From assembly GCA_030037885.1 (NCBI GenBank), contig JASHPU010000112.1:1-44649 (forward strand): 44,649 bases of DNA, given 5' to 3'. The stretch's first letter is position 1. Each line of letters starts with the position of its first letter. This DNA comes from Xanthobacteraceae bacterium (GTDB lineage Bacteria > Pseudomonadota > Alphaproteobacteria > Rhizobiales > Xanthobacteraceae). Of the stretch, positions 30,563-39,634 are shown piece by piece. Below the pieces are notes generated by a model, which saw only the letters and a program-made list of their open reading frames with translations, was not told the DNA's origin and ran no database searches. Made by a program: the position numbers and the translations under genes.

Positions 30563-30590
30563 GAGCGGAAGCCATCAGCCGGGCTCCGTA

Positions 30591-30848
30591 TCATCCCTCA
30601 GAGGGACGGACAAAAGGCGTTGCGCGCCTGTCGTTCATCACCAGGTACGGATTGACGAAGCACATGGCGCCTTTGCCGATGGCGTTTTCGCAGCCCTGCT
30701 GGCTCGAATAGCCGCACTGCACCAGCGCGCCCGGATGAGCGGTGAACCCGCACCATTGTTCGGCCTGCGCGCCGGTGGCCGAGAAGGTGGTCAGCGCCAT
30801 GGCCGCTGCGGCCGTCACGGCCGCCGATAAAACGATTCCGCATCGCAT
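30591..30848 (-). CDS. DUF3551-family small secreted protein
   Basis: An 85-residue protein with a signal peptide (cut likely after GAQA, residue 29). The mature part has cysteines at regular spacing (QWCGF, VQCGYSSQQGCENAI, AMCFVNPYL), the DUF3551 pattern common in Bradyrhizobium-type genomes, where many paralogues of unknown function occur. The ATG at 30848 has CGGAG 8 bases upstream. A longer overlapping frame to 31265 is antisense-free but runs through the next gene in the wrong frame and is rejected. Confidence 0.75.
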   Translation of the reverse strand: MRCGIVLSAAVTAAAAMALTTFSATGAQAEQWCGFTAHPGALVQCGYSSQQGCENAIGKGAMCFVNPYLVMNDRRATPFVRPSEG

Positions 30849-30927
30849 CTGGGATCTCCGTTCCCTGGTCCCTGCCCCTGGCCCGCTTGCCCCATAGCGG
30901 GGAATCGCCGGTGCATAAAGCACTGCG

Positions 30928-33087
30928 TCAAGTATGTCGCACCGCCGCGATGGCGCCAATGAGGCCGGCCGGCGCGGTGACCGGCAGCGAGCAGGTTTCG
31001 CCGACGCAGACGAAGGCGGCCGGCTCGTGCGCCGCTTTGAGCTTTTCACGCGCCGGGTGGCCGGGCCGCAAGGCGGCGGCTGCGGGCGCGTGCAGCACGA
31101 TGCGGTCGAGCGGCGGCAGCGCACGCGCCGCCGCAAGCAGCGCATCGGCGCCGCCGCCCTCCCCGGTGACGACAATCTCGGCACCGCGCAGCCGCAGATC
31201 GACGGCGTTGAGCAGCGCCATGTGCATATAGAGGTTCGCAACCGCCTGCGGCGCGATGGCAGCAATCAGGCGATCGGCCTTCTCGCGCCAAGCATCGTCG
31301 CCGGCCAGCACGGCCAGGCGAATGAGATTCCCGGCCGCGACCGCATTGTGGTTCGGGGTTGCTTCGTCGGTCGTCGCCGCCGGGCGGATGACAAGGCCCT
31401 CGGCGTCGGCGGCGGTGAGATAATAGGTGCCGTCGTCTGTATTGACGTAATCGTGATCGAGCGCGCGCTGCCAGGCGAGCGCTTGCTCAAGATAGCGCCG
31501 CTCTCCCGTCGCCTCGTAAAGCGCGAGCGCGGCGCGGATCATGGCGGCGAAGTCCGAAGCGAGCCCTGGAAATTTCAGCTGACCGTCGCGCCAGGAGTGA
31601 CCGAGCCGATCGACTTTCGTCATGGCCCGCGCGATGAAGTCGAAAGCGCGCGCCGCCATGTCGCGCCACGTCGGCTCGCCGAACAGCAGGCCGGCATTGA
31701 CGAGCGCGGCGATCATCAGCCCGTTCCAGTCCGCCAACACCTTGTCGTCGAGGCCGGGCCGCACGCGGCTATTGCGCACGGCCAGGAGTTTTGCGCGCAG
31801 CGCCGCCAGCCGGGTTTCATCCGCGTCGCTGCGCGGCAGCGGCTTGAGCCGGTTGAGAATGGTGTGGCCTTCGAAATTGCCGGCCGGCGTCACGTCGTAA
31901 TGGCGAGCAAAAAATTCGCCGTCCTCGATGCCGAGCACGCGCAACACTTCGTCATAGGACCAGACGTAAAACTTGCCCTCCTCGCCTTCGGAATCGGCAT
32001 CGAGAGAGGCGCAGAACGCGCCCTCGGCGGTCGTCATCTCGCGCTCGAGCCACGCAACGGTCTCGTGCGCGCGTTGCCGGTACAGCGCCTTGCCGCTGCG
32101 CTTCCATGCAATCGCCAACAGTTCGAGCAGCTGCGCATTGTCGTAGAGCATTTTTTCGAAATGCGGCACGAGCCAGCGCTCGTCGACCGAGTAGCGCGAA
32201 AAGCCGCCGCCGAGGTGATCGTAGATGCCGCCTTCGCAGATGTGGTCGAGGGTGATGTCGACCGCTGCGAAATAGCGCGCCCCGTCCCTGCCCTGCCCCG
32301 CCTGCGGGGGAGGACGAATTGATGTTCCCTCCCCGGCTTGCGGGGGCGGACCAATTGATGTTCCCTCCCCCGCTTGCGGGGGAGGGTTAGGGTGGGGGCT
32401 GCGCAGGCCGGCACGCCACAACAGTTCAAACAAAGCCGCTTGCGGAAATTTCGGCGCGCCGCGTGTGCCGCCATTGACCGGATCAATCAGCCCGCCAAGC
32501 TGCCGCGCGGCATTGTCGAGCTCGGCTTGACCGAGCGTGACTTTTCCGGACTGCCGCGCGGTGGCGGCGAGCCGCTCCATCAAGGCGGTGCGGTTGCGCT
32601 CGATTTTCTGCGGCTCGTCGCGAAAAATGCGCGCGATCTCCTGGAGCACATCGACGAAGGCGGCCTTGCCGTAACGCGGCTCCTTGGGGAAATACGTGCC
32701 GCCCCAGATCGGCTCGCCGTCCGGCGTGAGAAACATGGTCAGCGGCCAGCCGCCGTGCTCGCCGAGATGATGCAGCGCCGCCATATAGATCTGATCGATG
32801 TCGGGGCGCTCCTCGCGATCCACTTTGATGTTGACGAACAGCTCATTCATCACCCGCGCGGTGTCGTCGTCCTCAAAACTCTCGTGCGCCATGACGTGGC
32901 ACCAATGGCAGGCCGCATAGCCGACCGACAGCAGGATCGGCCTATTGGTGCGCTTGGCCTCCGCCAACGCCTCCGGCCCCCACGCCCACCAGGCGACGGG
33001 ATTGTGCTTGTGCTGCAGGAGGTACGGACTGGTCTCGCGGGCGAGGCGATTTTGGTGAGTACCGGTTGCAGGCGCCGAAGAGGTCAT
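30928..33087 (-). CDS. YyaL/SSP411-type thioredoxin-domain protein with inserted repeat
   Basis: A 719-residue protein. The N-terminal thioredoxin-like domain (DUF255) has [20 protein letters not shown] and the CHWC redox motif at Cys60-Cys63. The rest is an (alpha/alpha)6 glycosidase-like domain with [20 protein letters not shown] and [13 protein letters not shown]. The function of the family is not settled. Residues about 230-268 are an unusual Pro/Gly-rich insertion from a tandem DNA repeat (32300-32371). The ATG at 33087 is used; a GTG 6 bases upstream is possible. The PIN gene ends 78 bases upstream on the same strand. Confidence 0.9.
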   Translation of the reverse strand: MTSSAPATGTHQNRLARETSPYLLQHKHNPVAWWAWGPEALAEAKRTNRPILLSVGYAACHWCHVMAHESFEDDDTARVMNELFVNIKVDREERPDIDQIYMAALHHLGEHGGWPLTMFLTPDGEPIWGGTYFPKEPRYGKAAFVDVLQEIARIFRDEPQKIERNRTALMERLAATARQSGKVTLGQAELDNAARQLGGLIDPVNGGTRGAPKFPQAALFELLWRAGLRSPHPNPPPQAGEGTSIGPPPQAGEGTSIRPPPQAGQGRDGARYFAAVDITLDHICEGGIYDHLGGGFSRYSVDERWLVPHFEKMLYDNAQLLELLAIAWKRSGKALYRQRAHETVAWLEREMTTAEGAFCASLDADSEGEEGKFYVWSYDEVLRVLGIEDGEFFARHYDVTPAGNFEGHTILNRLKPLPRSDADETRLAALRAKLLAVRNSRVRPGLDDKVLADWNGLMIAALVNAGLLFGEPTWRDMAARAFDFIARAMTKVDRLGHSWRDGQLKFPGLASDFAAMIRAALALYEATGERRYLEQALAWQRALDHDYVNTDDGTYYLTAADAEGLVIRPAATTDEATPNHNAVAAGNLIRLAVLAGDDAWREKADRLIAAIAPQAVANLYMHMALLNAVDLRLRGAEIVVTGEGGGADALLAAARALPPLDRIVLHAPAAAALRPGHPAREKLKAAHEPAAFVCVGETCSLPVTAPAGLIGAIAAVRHT
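32300..32371. repeat. In-frame tandem repeat (two 36-base units) inside the YyaL-type gene
   Basis: Two near-identical 36-base units (32300-32335 and 32336-32371), followed by a partial third to about 32399. Each unit encodes 12 residues, [12 protein letters not shown] or a variant. The GC-rich CTCCCCCGCTTGCGGGGGAGG part is the palindromic core of an intergenic repeat family. Flanking protein sequence is conserved on both sides, so it is an insertion. Confidence 0.85.
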
Positions 33088-33165
33088 GGACACAATTTCT
33101 TTCGACGGTATCCCGTCACGATAACGACATTGCCGCCGGATGGATGCAAGCGCTCTCTGTCGGGC

Positions 33166-33573
33166 CTAGTTCGGCATGAGGCAACGGATGGTCTTGTTGC
33201 CGTGCCGGCAGTAGATGCGAAAATGTGCGTCCAGCGTGACCACAATAGGATCAATCAGCATTTCGGTCATGCGAACGATGCAGGCATCGGCGAGACTCAT
33301 GGGCGCATCCGAATATTTCGCCATCAGCTTGAGCACCTCGTCTATTTCTTCACTCAGATGAAATGTGCAGACAACGGCCCGACGTTGAAGTAGCGCGGTG
33401 AGCTTGGAACCATGCACTCCAAGAAGATAGAATGCTTCGGATAATACTGCTTCACACGTCGTCCAGGGCAGCGGCAAGTGTCGCGACTGTGCAACTGCCC
33501 ATACGTGACGCGTTTCAGTCCGGGCGAGCAGAGCGACCAAAAACCCCGCATCAACGACGACGTTTGCGACCAT
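33166..33573 (-). CDS. PIN-domain ribonuclease (VapC-like toxin)
   Basis: A 135-residue PIN protein. Conserved acidic residues are Asp8 ([12 protein letters not shown]), a glutamate in CEAVLSEAFYLLG, Asp in SLADACIVRMTE, and VTLDAHF near the end. PIN toxins cleave RNA, often tRNA or rRNA. It overlaps the upstream antitoxin gene by 23 bases, so the pair is translationally coupled. The start is the ATG at 33573. The target is unknown. Confidence 0.88.
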   Translation of the reverse strand: MVANVVVDAGFLVALLARTETRHVWAVAQSRHLPLPWTTCEAVLSEAFYLLGVHGSKLTALLQRRAVVCTFHLSEEIDEVLKLMAKYSDAPMSLADACIVRMTEMLIDPIVVTLDAHFRIYCRHGNKTIRCLMPN

Positions 33574-33964
33574 AGCCTGCTCGCAGGTACTTGTCCTTGT
33601 TCGAGGCTAGATCGGAGGGTAGCCGGTCGACTGAACCAGCGAGGTCGGCAATATCATCGAACGAGGTTGCATATCGGTGCGGCAACGGGACAAGCGCCCC
33701 GGCCCAGGCTTTGCGTATTGCGGCGGCGGCACGGCGGGATTGGGCGGTCGCCGCAGCCGCCGTTTCCGGTGCCGGCGTATCGGGCACCCACATCTGTACC
33801 AAACGCAGTCCTTTGGCGCGCATGCGCTCGCGATATGCGCGCACTTTTTCGCGCGACGACTTGGCGTGTCCCTGCTTCGCAGCACGGGCCGCCTTCGGCT
33901 TGGCCTTGCGCACAGATGCTTTTGCGCGCGTCTGTGCAATCGGACGCTGGCCCTTGGACGCCAT
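33551..33964 (-). CDS. MazE-family (DUF3018-like) antitoxin with basic N-terminal tail
   Basis: A 137-residue protein. The region [20 protein letters not shown] followed by [11 protein letters not shown] matches the MazE-like/DUF3018 antitoxins that more often precede MazF toxins. It is preceded by about 40 residues very rich in Lys, Arg and Ala and followed by a C-terminal part ending in GRKRRR that probably contacts the PIN toxin. The ATG at 33964 lies 16 bases from a perfect palindrome, the likely site of self-repression. Whether the basic tail is translated from this ATG or a later start is uncertain. Confidence 0.7.
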   Translation of the reverse strand: MASKGQRPIAQTRAKASVRKAKPKAARAAKQGHAKSSREKVRAYRERMRAKGLRLVQMWVPDTPAPETAAAATAQSRRAAAAIRKAWAGALVPLPHRYATSFDDIADLAGSVDRLPSDLASNKDKYLRAGYGRKRRR

Positions 33965-33980
33965 GATCGCCCGCCTTCCT

Positions 33981-33994
33981 GGTTACATGTAACC
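33981..33994. promoter_or_regulatory. Perfect palindrome GGTTACATGTAACC, likely operator of the MazE/PIN pair
   Basis: A 14-base perfect dyad in the divergent gap between the antitoxin gene (starts at 33964, minus strand) and mnmE (starts at 34154). Position and AT-rich symmetric sequence fit an autoregulatory operator; no promoter hexamers were assigned with confidence. Confidence 0.55.
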
Positions 33995-34153
33995 TATGCG
34001 CGACCGGCCGCAGCCGCAACCGGCAATTCTCATCAAGGCCAGATCGGTCGCTCTCGCCCTTTCGCAGCAGAACACAACCGCGTCTGCACGCCGCGCGCCG
34101 AAATCCTCTTCGCCTTTACGTGCAATCGGCTTCGCGCCATTTGTCTGGTCGCC

Positions 34154-35524
34154 ATGAGCGCGAACGCCTCCACCATCTTCGCCCTCTCCTCCGGACGGCC
34201 GCCGGCGGCGATTGCGGTCGTGCGTGTGTCCGGTCCGCACGCCGGTGCAGCACTCAAGGCGCTGATCGGCCGCGTTCCCGAGCCGCGCAGGGCGGCGCTG
34301 GCGCGGGTGCGCGATCCGAAAAGCCGCGAGGTCATCGACGAAGCGTTGGTATTGTGGTTCCCGGGACCGCATAGCGAGACCGGCGAGGATGTTGTCGAAA
34401 TCCAACTGCACGGCGGGCACGCGGTGATCGCCGGCGTGCTCGATGCGCTCGCCGCTTTGGATGGCTGCCGCATGGCCGAGCCGGGCGAGTTCACCCGCCG
34501 CGCGTTTGAGAACGGCCGGCTCGATCTCACCGAAGTTGAAGGTCTTGCGGACCTCATCGCCGCGGAGACGCCGGCGCAGCGGCGCCAGGCCTACCGCCAG
34601 CTCAAGGGTTTGATCGGCGATCGCGCCGAGGCATGGCGGCAGCACTTGATCGCGGCGCTGGCGCTGGTCGAGGCGCGGATCGATTTTTCCGACGAGGCCG
34701 ACGTGCCGGAAAATCTGATCGAACCTGCGCTTCGTGCCGCACGGCAATTGCGCGACGAGATCGCGGCAAGCCTCGCCGACGGCGGACGCGGCGAGCGCTT
34801 GCGGGACGGGCTTGTGGTCGCCATAGCGGGCCCGCCAAACGCCGGAAAGTCGACTTTGCTCAACCGCTTGGCGCGGCGCGAGGCGGCGATCGTCTCGCCC
34901 TATCCGGGCACCACGCGCGACGTCATCGAGGTGCATCTCGATCTCGCCGGCTACCCGGTGACGCTCCTCGATACCGCCGGCATCCGCGATGGCGACGATC
35001 CAGTGGAGCAGGAGGGCGTACGCCGCGCCCGGGCGCGTGCCGCAACGGCCGATTTGGTATTATGGGTCACTGACATATCGTCCGATGGCGGAGCGGCCGA
35101 CGAAGCCGCGGCGAAAGTGGCGCACGCAGAGATCTGGTGGTTGAGAAACAAGATCGATCTGAAACCGGCAGCCGCCATCTGTAGGAGTGAATCGCAATCT
35201 ATGAACGGGATTAACCGTTCATTCGCCATCTCCGCCGCAAGCGGCGCCGGGATGGGGGACCTCATCGAAGCTCTGGCCACCCACAGCAAAGAGTATTTTG
35301 CGACGACGGAGTCGGCATTGGTGACGCGCGCACGTCACCGCCGGGCGCTGGAGGAGACGGTCGCTGCTCTGGATCGGGCGCTCAGTCAATGCGACAGCAC
35401 GCGCGAGGAGCTGATCGCCGAGGACTTGCGTTCGGCAGCCACAATTCTCGGCAGGCTTACCGGCCGGGTCGATGTCGAGGATATTCTCGACGTGATTTTC
35501 CGCGAGTTCTGCATTGGTAAGTGA
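34154..35524 (+). CDS. mnmE: tRNA uridine-5-carboxymethylaminomethyl modification GTPase
   Basis: Works with MnmG to modify U34 in the anticodon of several tRNAs. The 456-residue protein has the N-terminal folate-binding domain ([22 protein letters not shown]), a helical domain with [25 protein letters not shown], an inserted Ras-like G domain ([26 protein letters not shown]) and the essential C-terminal CIGK. The ATG at 34154 is chosen from homology; no clear Shine-Dalgarno lies upstream. A much longer upstream frame overlaps the antitoxin gene and is not used. Confidence 0.95.
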   Translation: MSANASTIFALSSGRPPAAIAVVRVSGPHAGAALKALIGRVPEPRRAALARVRDPKSREVIDEALVLWFPGPHSETGEDVVEIQLHGGHAVIAGVLDALAALDGCRMAEPGEFTRRAFENGRLDLTEVEGLADLIAAETPAQRRQAYRQLKGLIGDRAEAWRQHLIAALALVEARIDFSDEADVPENLIEPALRAARQLRDEIAASLADGGRGERLRDGLVVAIAGPPNAGKSTLLNRLARREAAIVSPYPGTTRDVIEVHLDLAGYPVTLLDTAGIRDGDDPVEQEGVRRARARAATADLVLWVTDISSDGGAADEAAAKVAHAEIWWLRNKIDLKPAAAICRSESQSMNGINRSFAISAASGAGMGDLIEALATHSKEYFATTESALVTRARHRRALEETVAALDRALSQCDSTREELIAEDLRSAATILGRLTGRVDVEDILDVIFREFCIGK

Positions 35525-35575
35525 ACGGTTAATAAACGTGGTTAACGAATCGCAAACGGGCGCCGAGGAGGCGGG

Positions 35576-36043
35576 GTGTTTCACGTGAAACAGCCGCCCC
35601 TCATCCGCCACGCCACAATGGCTGATGCGCAACGGATCGGTGCGCTCGCCCGCGCCGCCTATGCCAAATACGTGCTCCGGATCGGCCGCGAGCCGCCGCC
35701 TATGGTGGCGGACTTTGTCGGCTTCATTGCGCGCGACGTCGTGGTCGTCATCGAGGAGGAAGGCGAGCTGCGCGGTTTCTTGATCGCGTGGCCGGAGGCG
35801 GACGCGTATCTCGTCGACAACGTCGCCATAGATCCACCCGCCCAGGGGCGCGGCCTCGGGCGAAGGCTGTTCGAGCATGCCGTCCATGAGGCTCGCCGCT
35901 CGGGCCTATCGGCGCTGCGGCTCTACACCAACGCGGCCATGACGGAGAATTTGGCGATGTATTGCCGGATTGGATTTGTCGAAACCCATCGGGTGATGGA
36001 GAACGGGTCCAATCGGGTCTATATGCGCTGGGACCTTCTGTAA
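35576..36043 (+). CDS. GNAT-family N-acetyltransferase
   Basis: A 155-residue acetyltransferase. [20 protein letters not shown] begins the fold, [24 protein letters not shown] carries the acetyl-CoA loop, and [27 protein letters not shown] closes it. The substrate is unknown. The GTG at 35576 is preceded by GAGGAGGCGGG; a second in-frame GTG at 35585 or an ATG at 35618 are alternatives. A parS site covers the first codons. It lies between mnmE and mnmG and may be co-transcribed with mnmG. Confidence 0.85.
   Translation: MFHVKQPPLIRHATMADAQRIGALARAAYAKYVLRIGREPPPMVADFVGFIARDVVVVIEEEGELRGFLIAWPEADAYLVDNVAIDPPAQGRGLGRRLFEHAVHEARRSGLSALRLYTNAAMTENLAMYCRIGFVETHRVMENGSNRVYMRWDLL
35577..35592. promoter_or_regulatory. 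parS: parS centromere site (first copy)
   Basis: TGTTTCACGTGAAACA, a perfect 16-base palindrome and an exact match to the conserved bacterial parS sequence bound by ParB. It sits at the 5' end of the GNAT gene, about 4 kb left of parA-parB and about 10 kb from the origin candidate. As a coding sequence it supplies FHVKQ. Confidence 0.95.
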
Positions 36044-36068
36044 TGCAGCTTTCAGATTTGGAATTCCG

Positions 36069-37952
36069 ATGCCTGCAATGGATCACCGTTTCGATGTGAT
36101 CGTCGTTGGCGGTGGCCACGCCGGTTGCGAGGCCGCTGCCGCGGCGGCGCGCATGGGCGCGCGAACGGCGTTGGTAACCCATCGTTTTGCCACCGTCGGC
36201 GCGATGTCCTGCAACCCCTCGATCGGCGGGCTCGGCAAGGGCCATTTGGTGCGCGAGATCGATGCCCTCGACGGCCTGATGGGCCGGGTGGCTGACGCCG
36301 GCGGCATCCAGTTCCGCGTGCTCAATCGCCGCAAGGGGCCAGCGGTGCGTGGCCCGCGCGCGCAGGCCGATCGCAAGCTCTACGCCGCTGCCATGCAGGA
36401 GGCGATCCGCCAGACGGCGAACCTGACAATCATCGAAGGGGAGGTCGACGACCTTCTGGTTGACCACCGCGTGGGCGGTGTGCGGCTCGCCGATGGCCGC
36501 TCCTTTGCGGCCGGCGCCGTGGTGTTGACCACCGGCACGTTTTTGCGCGGTCTCATTCACATCGGCGAGCGGCAAGTGCCGGCCGGCCGGGTGGGCGAGG
36601 CGCCGGCGCTTGGACTTTCGCAAACCCTGGAGCACTTCGGTTTTGCCCTCGGCCGCCTCAAGACCGGGACGCCGCCCCGGCTCGATGGCGCGACGATCGA
36701 CTGGGCGGCCGTGGAGCCGCAGCCCGGCGACGATCCACCCGAACCGTTTTCAGTGCTCACCACCCGGATCACCAATCCGCAGGTCCAATGCGGCATCACG
36801 CGGACCACGCCGGCGACGCACGCCATCATTCGCGCCAACGTGCATCGCTCGCCGATGTATTCGGGGCAGATCAAGAGTCGGGGCCCGCGTTATTGCCCGT
36901 CCATCGAGGACAAGATCGTCCGCTTCGGCGAGCGCGACGGCCATCAGATTTTTCTGGAGCCCGAGGGCCTCGACGATACGACGACCTATCCGAACGGCAT
37001 TTCGACCTCGCTGCCCGAGGACGTGCAGGCAGCTTTGGTCGCTTCCATTCCGGGCCTCGAGCGGGCGCGCATGGTGCGGCCCGGCTACGCGATCGAATAC
37101 GATCACGTCGATCCGCGCGAGCTAAAGCCTTCGCTCGAGGCCAAGCGCCTCGCCGGTCTCTTTCTCGCCGGACAAATCAATGGCACGACCGGCTACGAGG
37201 AGGCTGCCGTGCAAGGGCTTGTCGCCGGGCTCAATGCGGCCGCTCAGGTCGGCGGCGGCGGCCCGATTCTGTTTGACCGCGCTGAGGGATATGTCGGGGT
37301 GATGATCGACGACCTCGTCACCCGCGGGGTCACCGAGCCGTATCGGATGTTCACCTCGCGTGCCGAGTACCGCCTGACGTTGCGGGCCAATAATGCGGAC
37401 CAACGGCTGACCGACAAGGGAATAGACCTCGGCTGTGTGGGTCCGGAGCGCGCGTGCGCCCATCGGACAAAAATGACAGCGCTCGAAGCGGCGCGAACCA
37501 TGGCGCGCACGCTCAGCCTGACACCGAGCGAGGCGGACCGTTACGGTCTCGCGCTGCGCAAGGACGGCCAGCGCCGCTCGGCATTCGACCTGTTATCGTA
37601 TCCGGATATCGGGATCGCCGACCTGGTGCGGATCTGGCCGCGCTTCGGCGAGCTTGATCCCCGCATTGCCGAGCAGATCGAGATCGACGCCAAATACGAG
37701 GTCTATCTCAGCCGCCAAGCGGCCGATGTCGAATCTTATCGCCGGGACGAGAGCCTCATCCTGCCGGACGACATCGATTACGCGACGCTGCCGGGCCTGT
37801 CGAACGAGGTGCGGCACAAGCTGCAAACGCATCGGCCGCGCACCATAGGGCAGGCGGGCCGCATCGATGGCATCACACCGGCGGCTTTGACGCTGCTCGT
37901 CGCGCATCTGCGGCGCGGTAAAAGCCGCGGCGCGATTCGCGGGGCAGCATGA
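36069..37952 (+). CDS. mnmG: tRNA uridine-5-carboxymethylaminomethyl modification enzyme, FAD subunit
   Basis: FAD-dependent partner of MnmE, 627 residues. The dinucleotide motif is [56 protein letters not shown] and the [11 protein letters not shown] block are diagnostic, and [22 protein letters not shown] lies in the last third. The ATG at 36069 comes 25 bases after the GNAT stop. It overlaps rsmG by ATGA. Confidence 0.97.
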   Translation: MPAMDHRFDVIVVGGGHAGCEAAAAAARMGARTALVTHRFATVGAMSCNPSIGGLGKGHLVREIDALDGLMGRVADAGGIQFRVLNRRKGPAVRGPRAQADRKLYAAAMQEAIRQTANLTIIEGEVDDLLVDHRVGGVRLADGRSFAAGAVVLTTGTFLRGLIHIGERQVPAGRVGEAPALGLSQTLEHFGFALGRLKTGTPPRLDGATIDWAAVEPQPGDDPPEPFSVLTTRITNPQVQCGITRTTPATHAIIRANVHRSPMYSGQIKSRGPRYCPSIEDKIVRFGERDGHQIFLEPEGLDDTTTYPNGISTSLPEDVQAALVASIPGLERARMVRPGYAIEYDHVDPRELKPSLEAKRLAGLFLAGQINGTTGYEEAAVQGLVAGLNAAAQVGGGGPILFDRAEGYVGVMIDDLVTRGVTEPYRMFTSRAEYRLTLRANNADQRLTDKGIDLGCVGPERACAHRTKMTALEAARTMARTLSLTPSEADRYGLALRKDGQRRSAFDLLSYPDIGIADLVRIWPRFGELDPRIAEQIEIDAKYEVYLSRQAADVESYRRDESLILPDDIDYATLPGLSNEVRHKLQTHRPRTIGQAGRIDGITPAALTLLVAHLRRGKSRGAIRGAA

Positions 37953-38713
37953 AGCCGCCCGGCCGGCATGGCCGGGAGGCAATCCGGCCTGCCGTTTCGC
38001 GCGCACCAACGGACCGCGCGGCTGACTTGGCGAAGGACCGTGAGCGGGCTCTCGCGCTCATTCCTGTTTCACGTGAAACAACGGCCCGGCTCGATCGCTT
38101 CGTCGCCTTGCTTCTGGAGCGCCAGCAGCAGATCAATTTGATTGCGCCCTCGACCGAGCCGGTGCTGTGGACGCGTCACATTGCCGATTCGCTGCAACTC
38201 CTCGCGCTGGCGCCGGACGCCCGCATTTGGGCGGACTTTGGCTCCGGCGCCGGCTTTCCGGGTCTGGTCCTCGCCTGTGCGTTAGCGGAAACGCCTGGGG
38301 CTCAAGTTCACCTCGTCGAAAGGAGCACCAAGAAAGCAGCATTCCTGCGCGAGGCCGCCGAGGCCACCGGCGCGCCGGCTGTGGTCCATGCCGAAAGGGC
38401 CGCCGATTTCGTCAACGCTCCGCCAGTCGGAATTGCGGCTGTGACGGCGAGGGCGTTTGCGCCGCTTGCCGAACTGTGTGCAGCCGCTTATCCGCTGTTG
38501 ATAACGGGCGCGGTCGCCGTATTTCCGAAGGGCCAAGCCGTAGCGGCCGAATTGACCGAAGCCGCTAAAAATTGGAAAATTCAAGCGACTTTGGCGGTGA
38601 GTCGAACCGATCCGCAGGCCCGAATTGTCGTCATGCGCAGCCTTGAGCCACTGGCCGACATCAAAACGCGCTATGGTTCGACGGCCGAGCGGCAAAAGGC
38701 GGGGTCGCCGTGA
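37949..38713 (+). CDS. rsmG: 16S rRNA (guanine-527-N7)-methyltransferase
   Basis: SAM-dependent methyltransferase (GidB) acting on G527 of 16S rRNA; loss is known to give low-level streptomycin resistance. [16 protein letters not shown] is the SAM-binding loop and [21 protein letters not shown] follows. It has 254 residues, with an N-terminal extension of about 30 basic residues compared with typical RsmG. It overlaps both mnmG (ATGA) and parA (GTGA). A parS site lies inside its 5' coding region, encoding PVSRET. Confidence 0.95.
   Translation: MKPPGRHGREAIRPAVSRAPTDRAADLAKDRERALALIPVSRETTARLDRFVALLLERQQQINLIAPSTEPVLWTRHIADSLQLLALAPDARIWADFGSGAGFPGLVLACALAETPGAQVHLVERSTKKAAFLREAAEATGAPAVVHAERAADFVNAPPVGIAAVTARAFAPLAELCAAAYPLLITGAVAVFPKGQAVAAELTEAAKNWKIQATLAVSRTDPQARIVVMRSLEPLADIKTRYGSTAERQKAGSP
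38065..38080. promoter_or_regulatory. parS: parS centromere site (second copy, inside rsmG)
   Basis: A second exact TGTTTCACGTGAAACA, inside the coding frame of rsmG where it encodes SRET with flanking residues. A parS in this position is a recurring feature of alphaproteobacterial gidB genes. It lies about 0.65 kb upstream of parA. Confidence 0.95.
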
Positions 38714-39594
38714 TCAACGAATTATCGGGCGCTGAGCATGTGCCTGCGGGGGGACTGGCACGCAATGGACCTGACCCCGCGACTGTGCCGGGGCGTACAG
38801 CGCGCGTGCTCGCGGTCGCCAACCAGAAGGGCGGCGTCGGCAAGACCACGACCGCGATCAATCTGGGCACGGCCCTGGCCGCCATCGGCGAACAGGTTCT
38901 GATTATCGACCTTGACCCACAAGGCAACGCGTCGACCGGACTCGGTATCGACCGGCGCAGCAGACGCTACTCGACCTACGACATTCTGATCGGGGAGGCG
39001 GGCCTGCGCGATGCTGTCGTGGAAACGGCGGTACCGCGCCTGCATCTCGTGCCATCGACGATGGATCTTTCCGGCCTGGAGCTTGAAGTCGGCCAGGCGC
39101 GCGACCGCGCCCTCCGCCTGCGTAACGCGCTCGCGCCGCTCAATACGCCGACAGTGGAAGCGGCGAGCTTTAATTACGTGCTGGTGGATTGCCCGCCGGC
39201 GCTCAATTTGCTGACAGTGAATGCCATGGCAGCAGCGCACGCGATTCTGGTGCCGCTGCAGTGCGAGTTCTTTGCCCTCGAAGGTCTTTCGCAATTGCTA
39301 AAAACCGTCGATCAGGTTCGCGAGCAGCTCAATCCCGGGCTGACCATTCATGGCATCGTGCTGACCATGTACGATGCGCGCAACAATCTGTCCGGACAGG
39401 TCGTCGCCGACGTGCGCGAGTTCATGGGCAGCAAAGTCTACGACACCGTCATTCCACGCAATGTGCGCGTCTCGGAAGCGCCCTCCTACGGCAAGCCGGT
39501 GTTGGTCTATGATCTCAAGTGCAGCGGCAGCGAGGCCTATCTGCGGCTCGCCGCCGAGATCATTCAGCGCGAGCAAGAATTATGCGCCGGCTGA
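38710..39594 (+). CDS. parA: Chromosome partitioning ATPase ParA
   Basis: Deviant Walker ATPase that drives segregation of ParB-parS complexes. The P-loop is NQKGGVGKTTTAINLGTAL, followed by LIIDLDPQGNASTG and LVDCPPALNLLTVNA. It has 294 residues including about 30 N-terminal residues before the fold. The GTG at 38710 overlaps the rsmG stop by GTGA. Confidence 0.96.
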   Translation: MINELSGAEHVPAGGLARNGPDPATVPGRTARVLAVANQKGGVGKTTTAINLGTALAAIGEQVLIIDLDPQGNASTGLGIDRRSRRYSTYDILIGEAGLRDAVVETAVPRLHLVPSTMDLSGLELEVGQARDRALRLRNALAPLNTPTVEAASFNYVLVDCPPALNLLTVNAMAAAHAILVPLQCEFFALEGLSQLLKTVDQVREQLNPGLTIHGIVLTMYDARNNLSGQVVADVREFMGSKVYDTVIPRNVRVSEAPSYGKPVLVYDLKCSGSEAYLRLAAEIIQREQELCAG

Positions 39595-39634
39595 CGGGAG
39601 TGCGTGCGTGAGCGATGGGGTAGGAGACTCGGCG

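Noticed and set aside
30934..32322. A 462-codon plus-strand frame antisense to the YyaL-type gene
   Set aside because: The minus-strand protein has clear domains and the CHWC motif; the plus-strand translation has none.
32300..32399. Regular repeats resembling a CRISPR array
   Set aside because: The units are contiguous with no unique spacers, are in frame with a protein, and have no cas genes nearby.
33677..34153. A 159-residue N-terminal extension of MnmE
   Set aside because: MnmE proteins start at the ATG at 34154; the upstream frame is antisense to the antitoxin gene.
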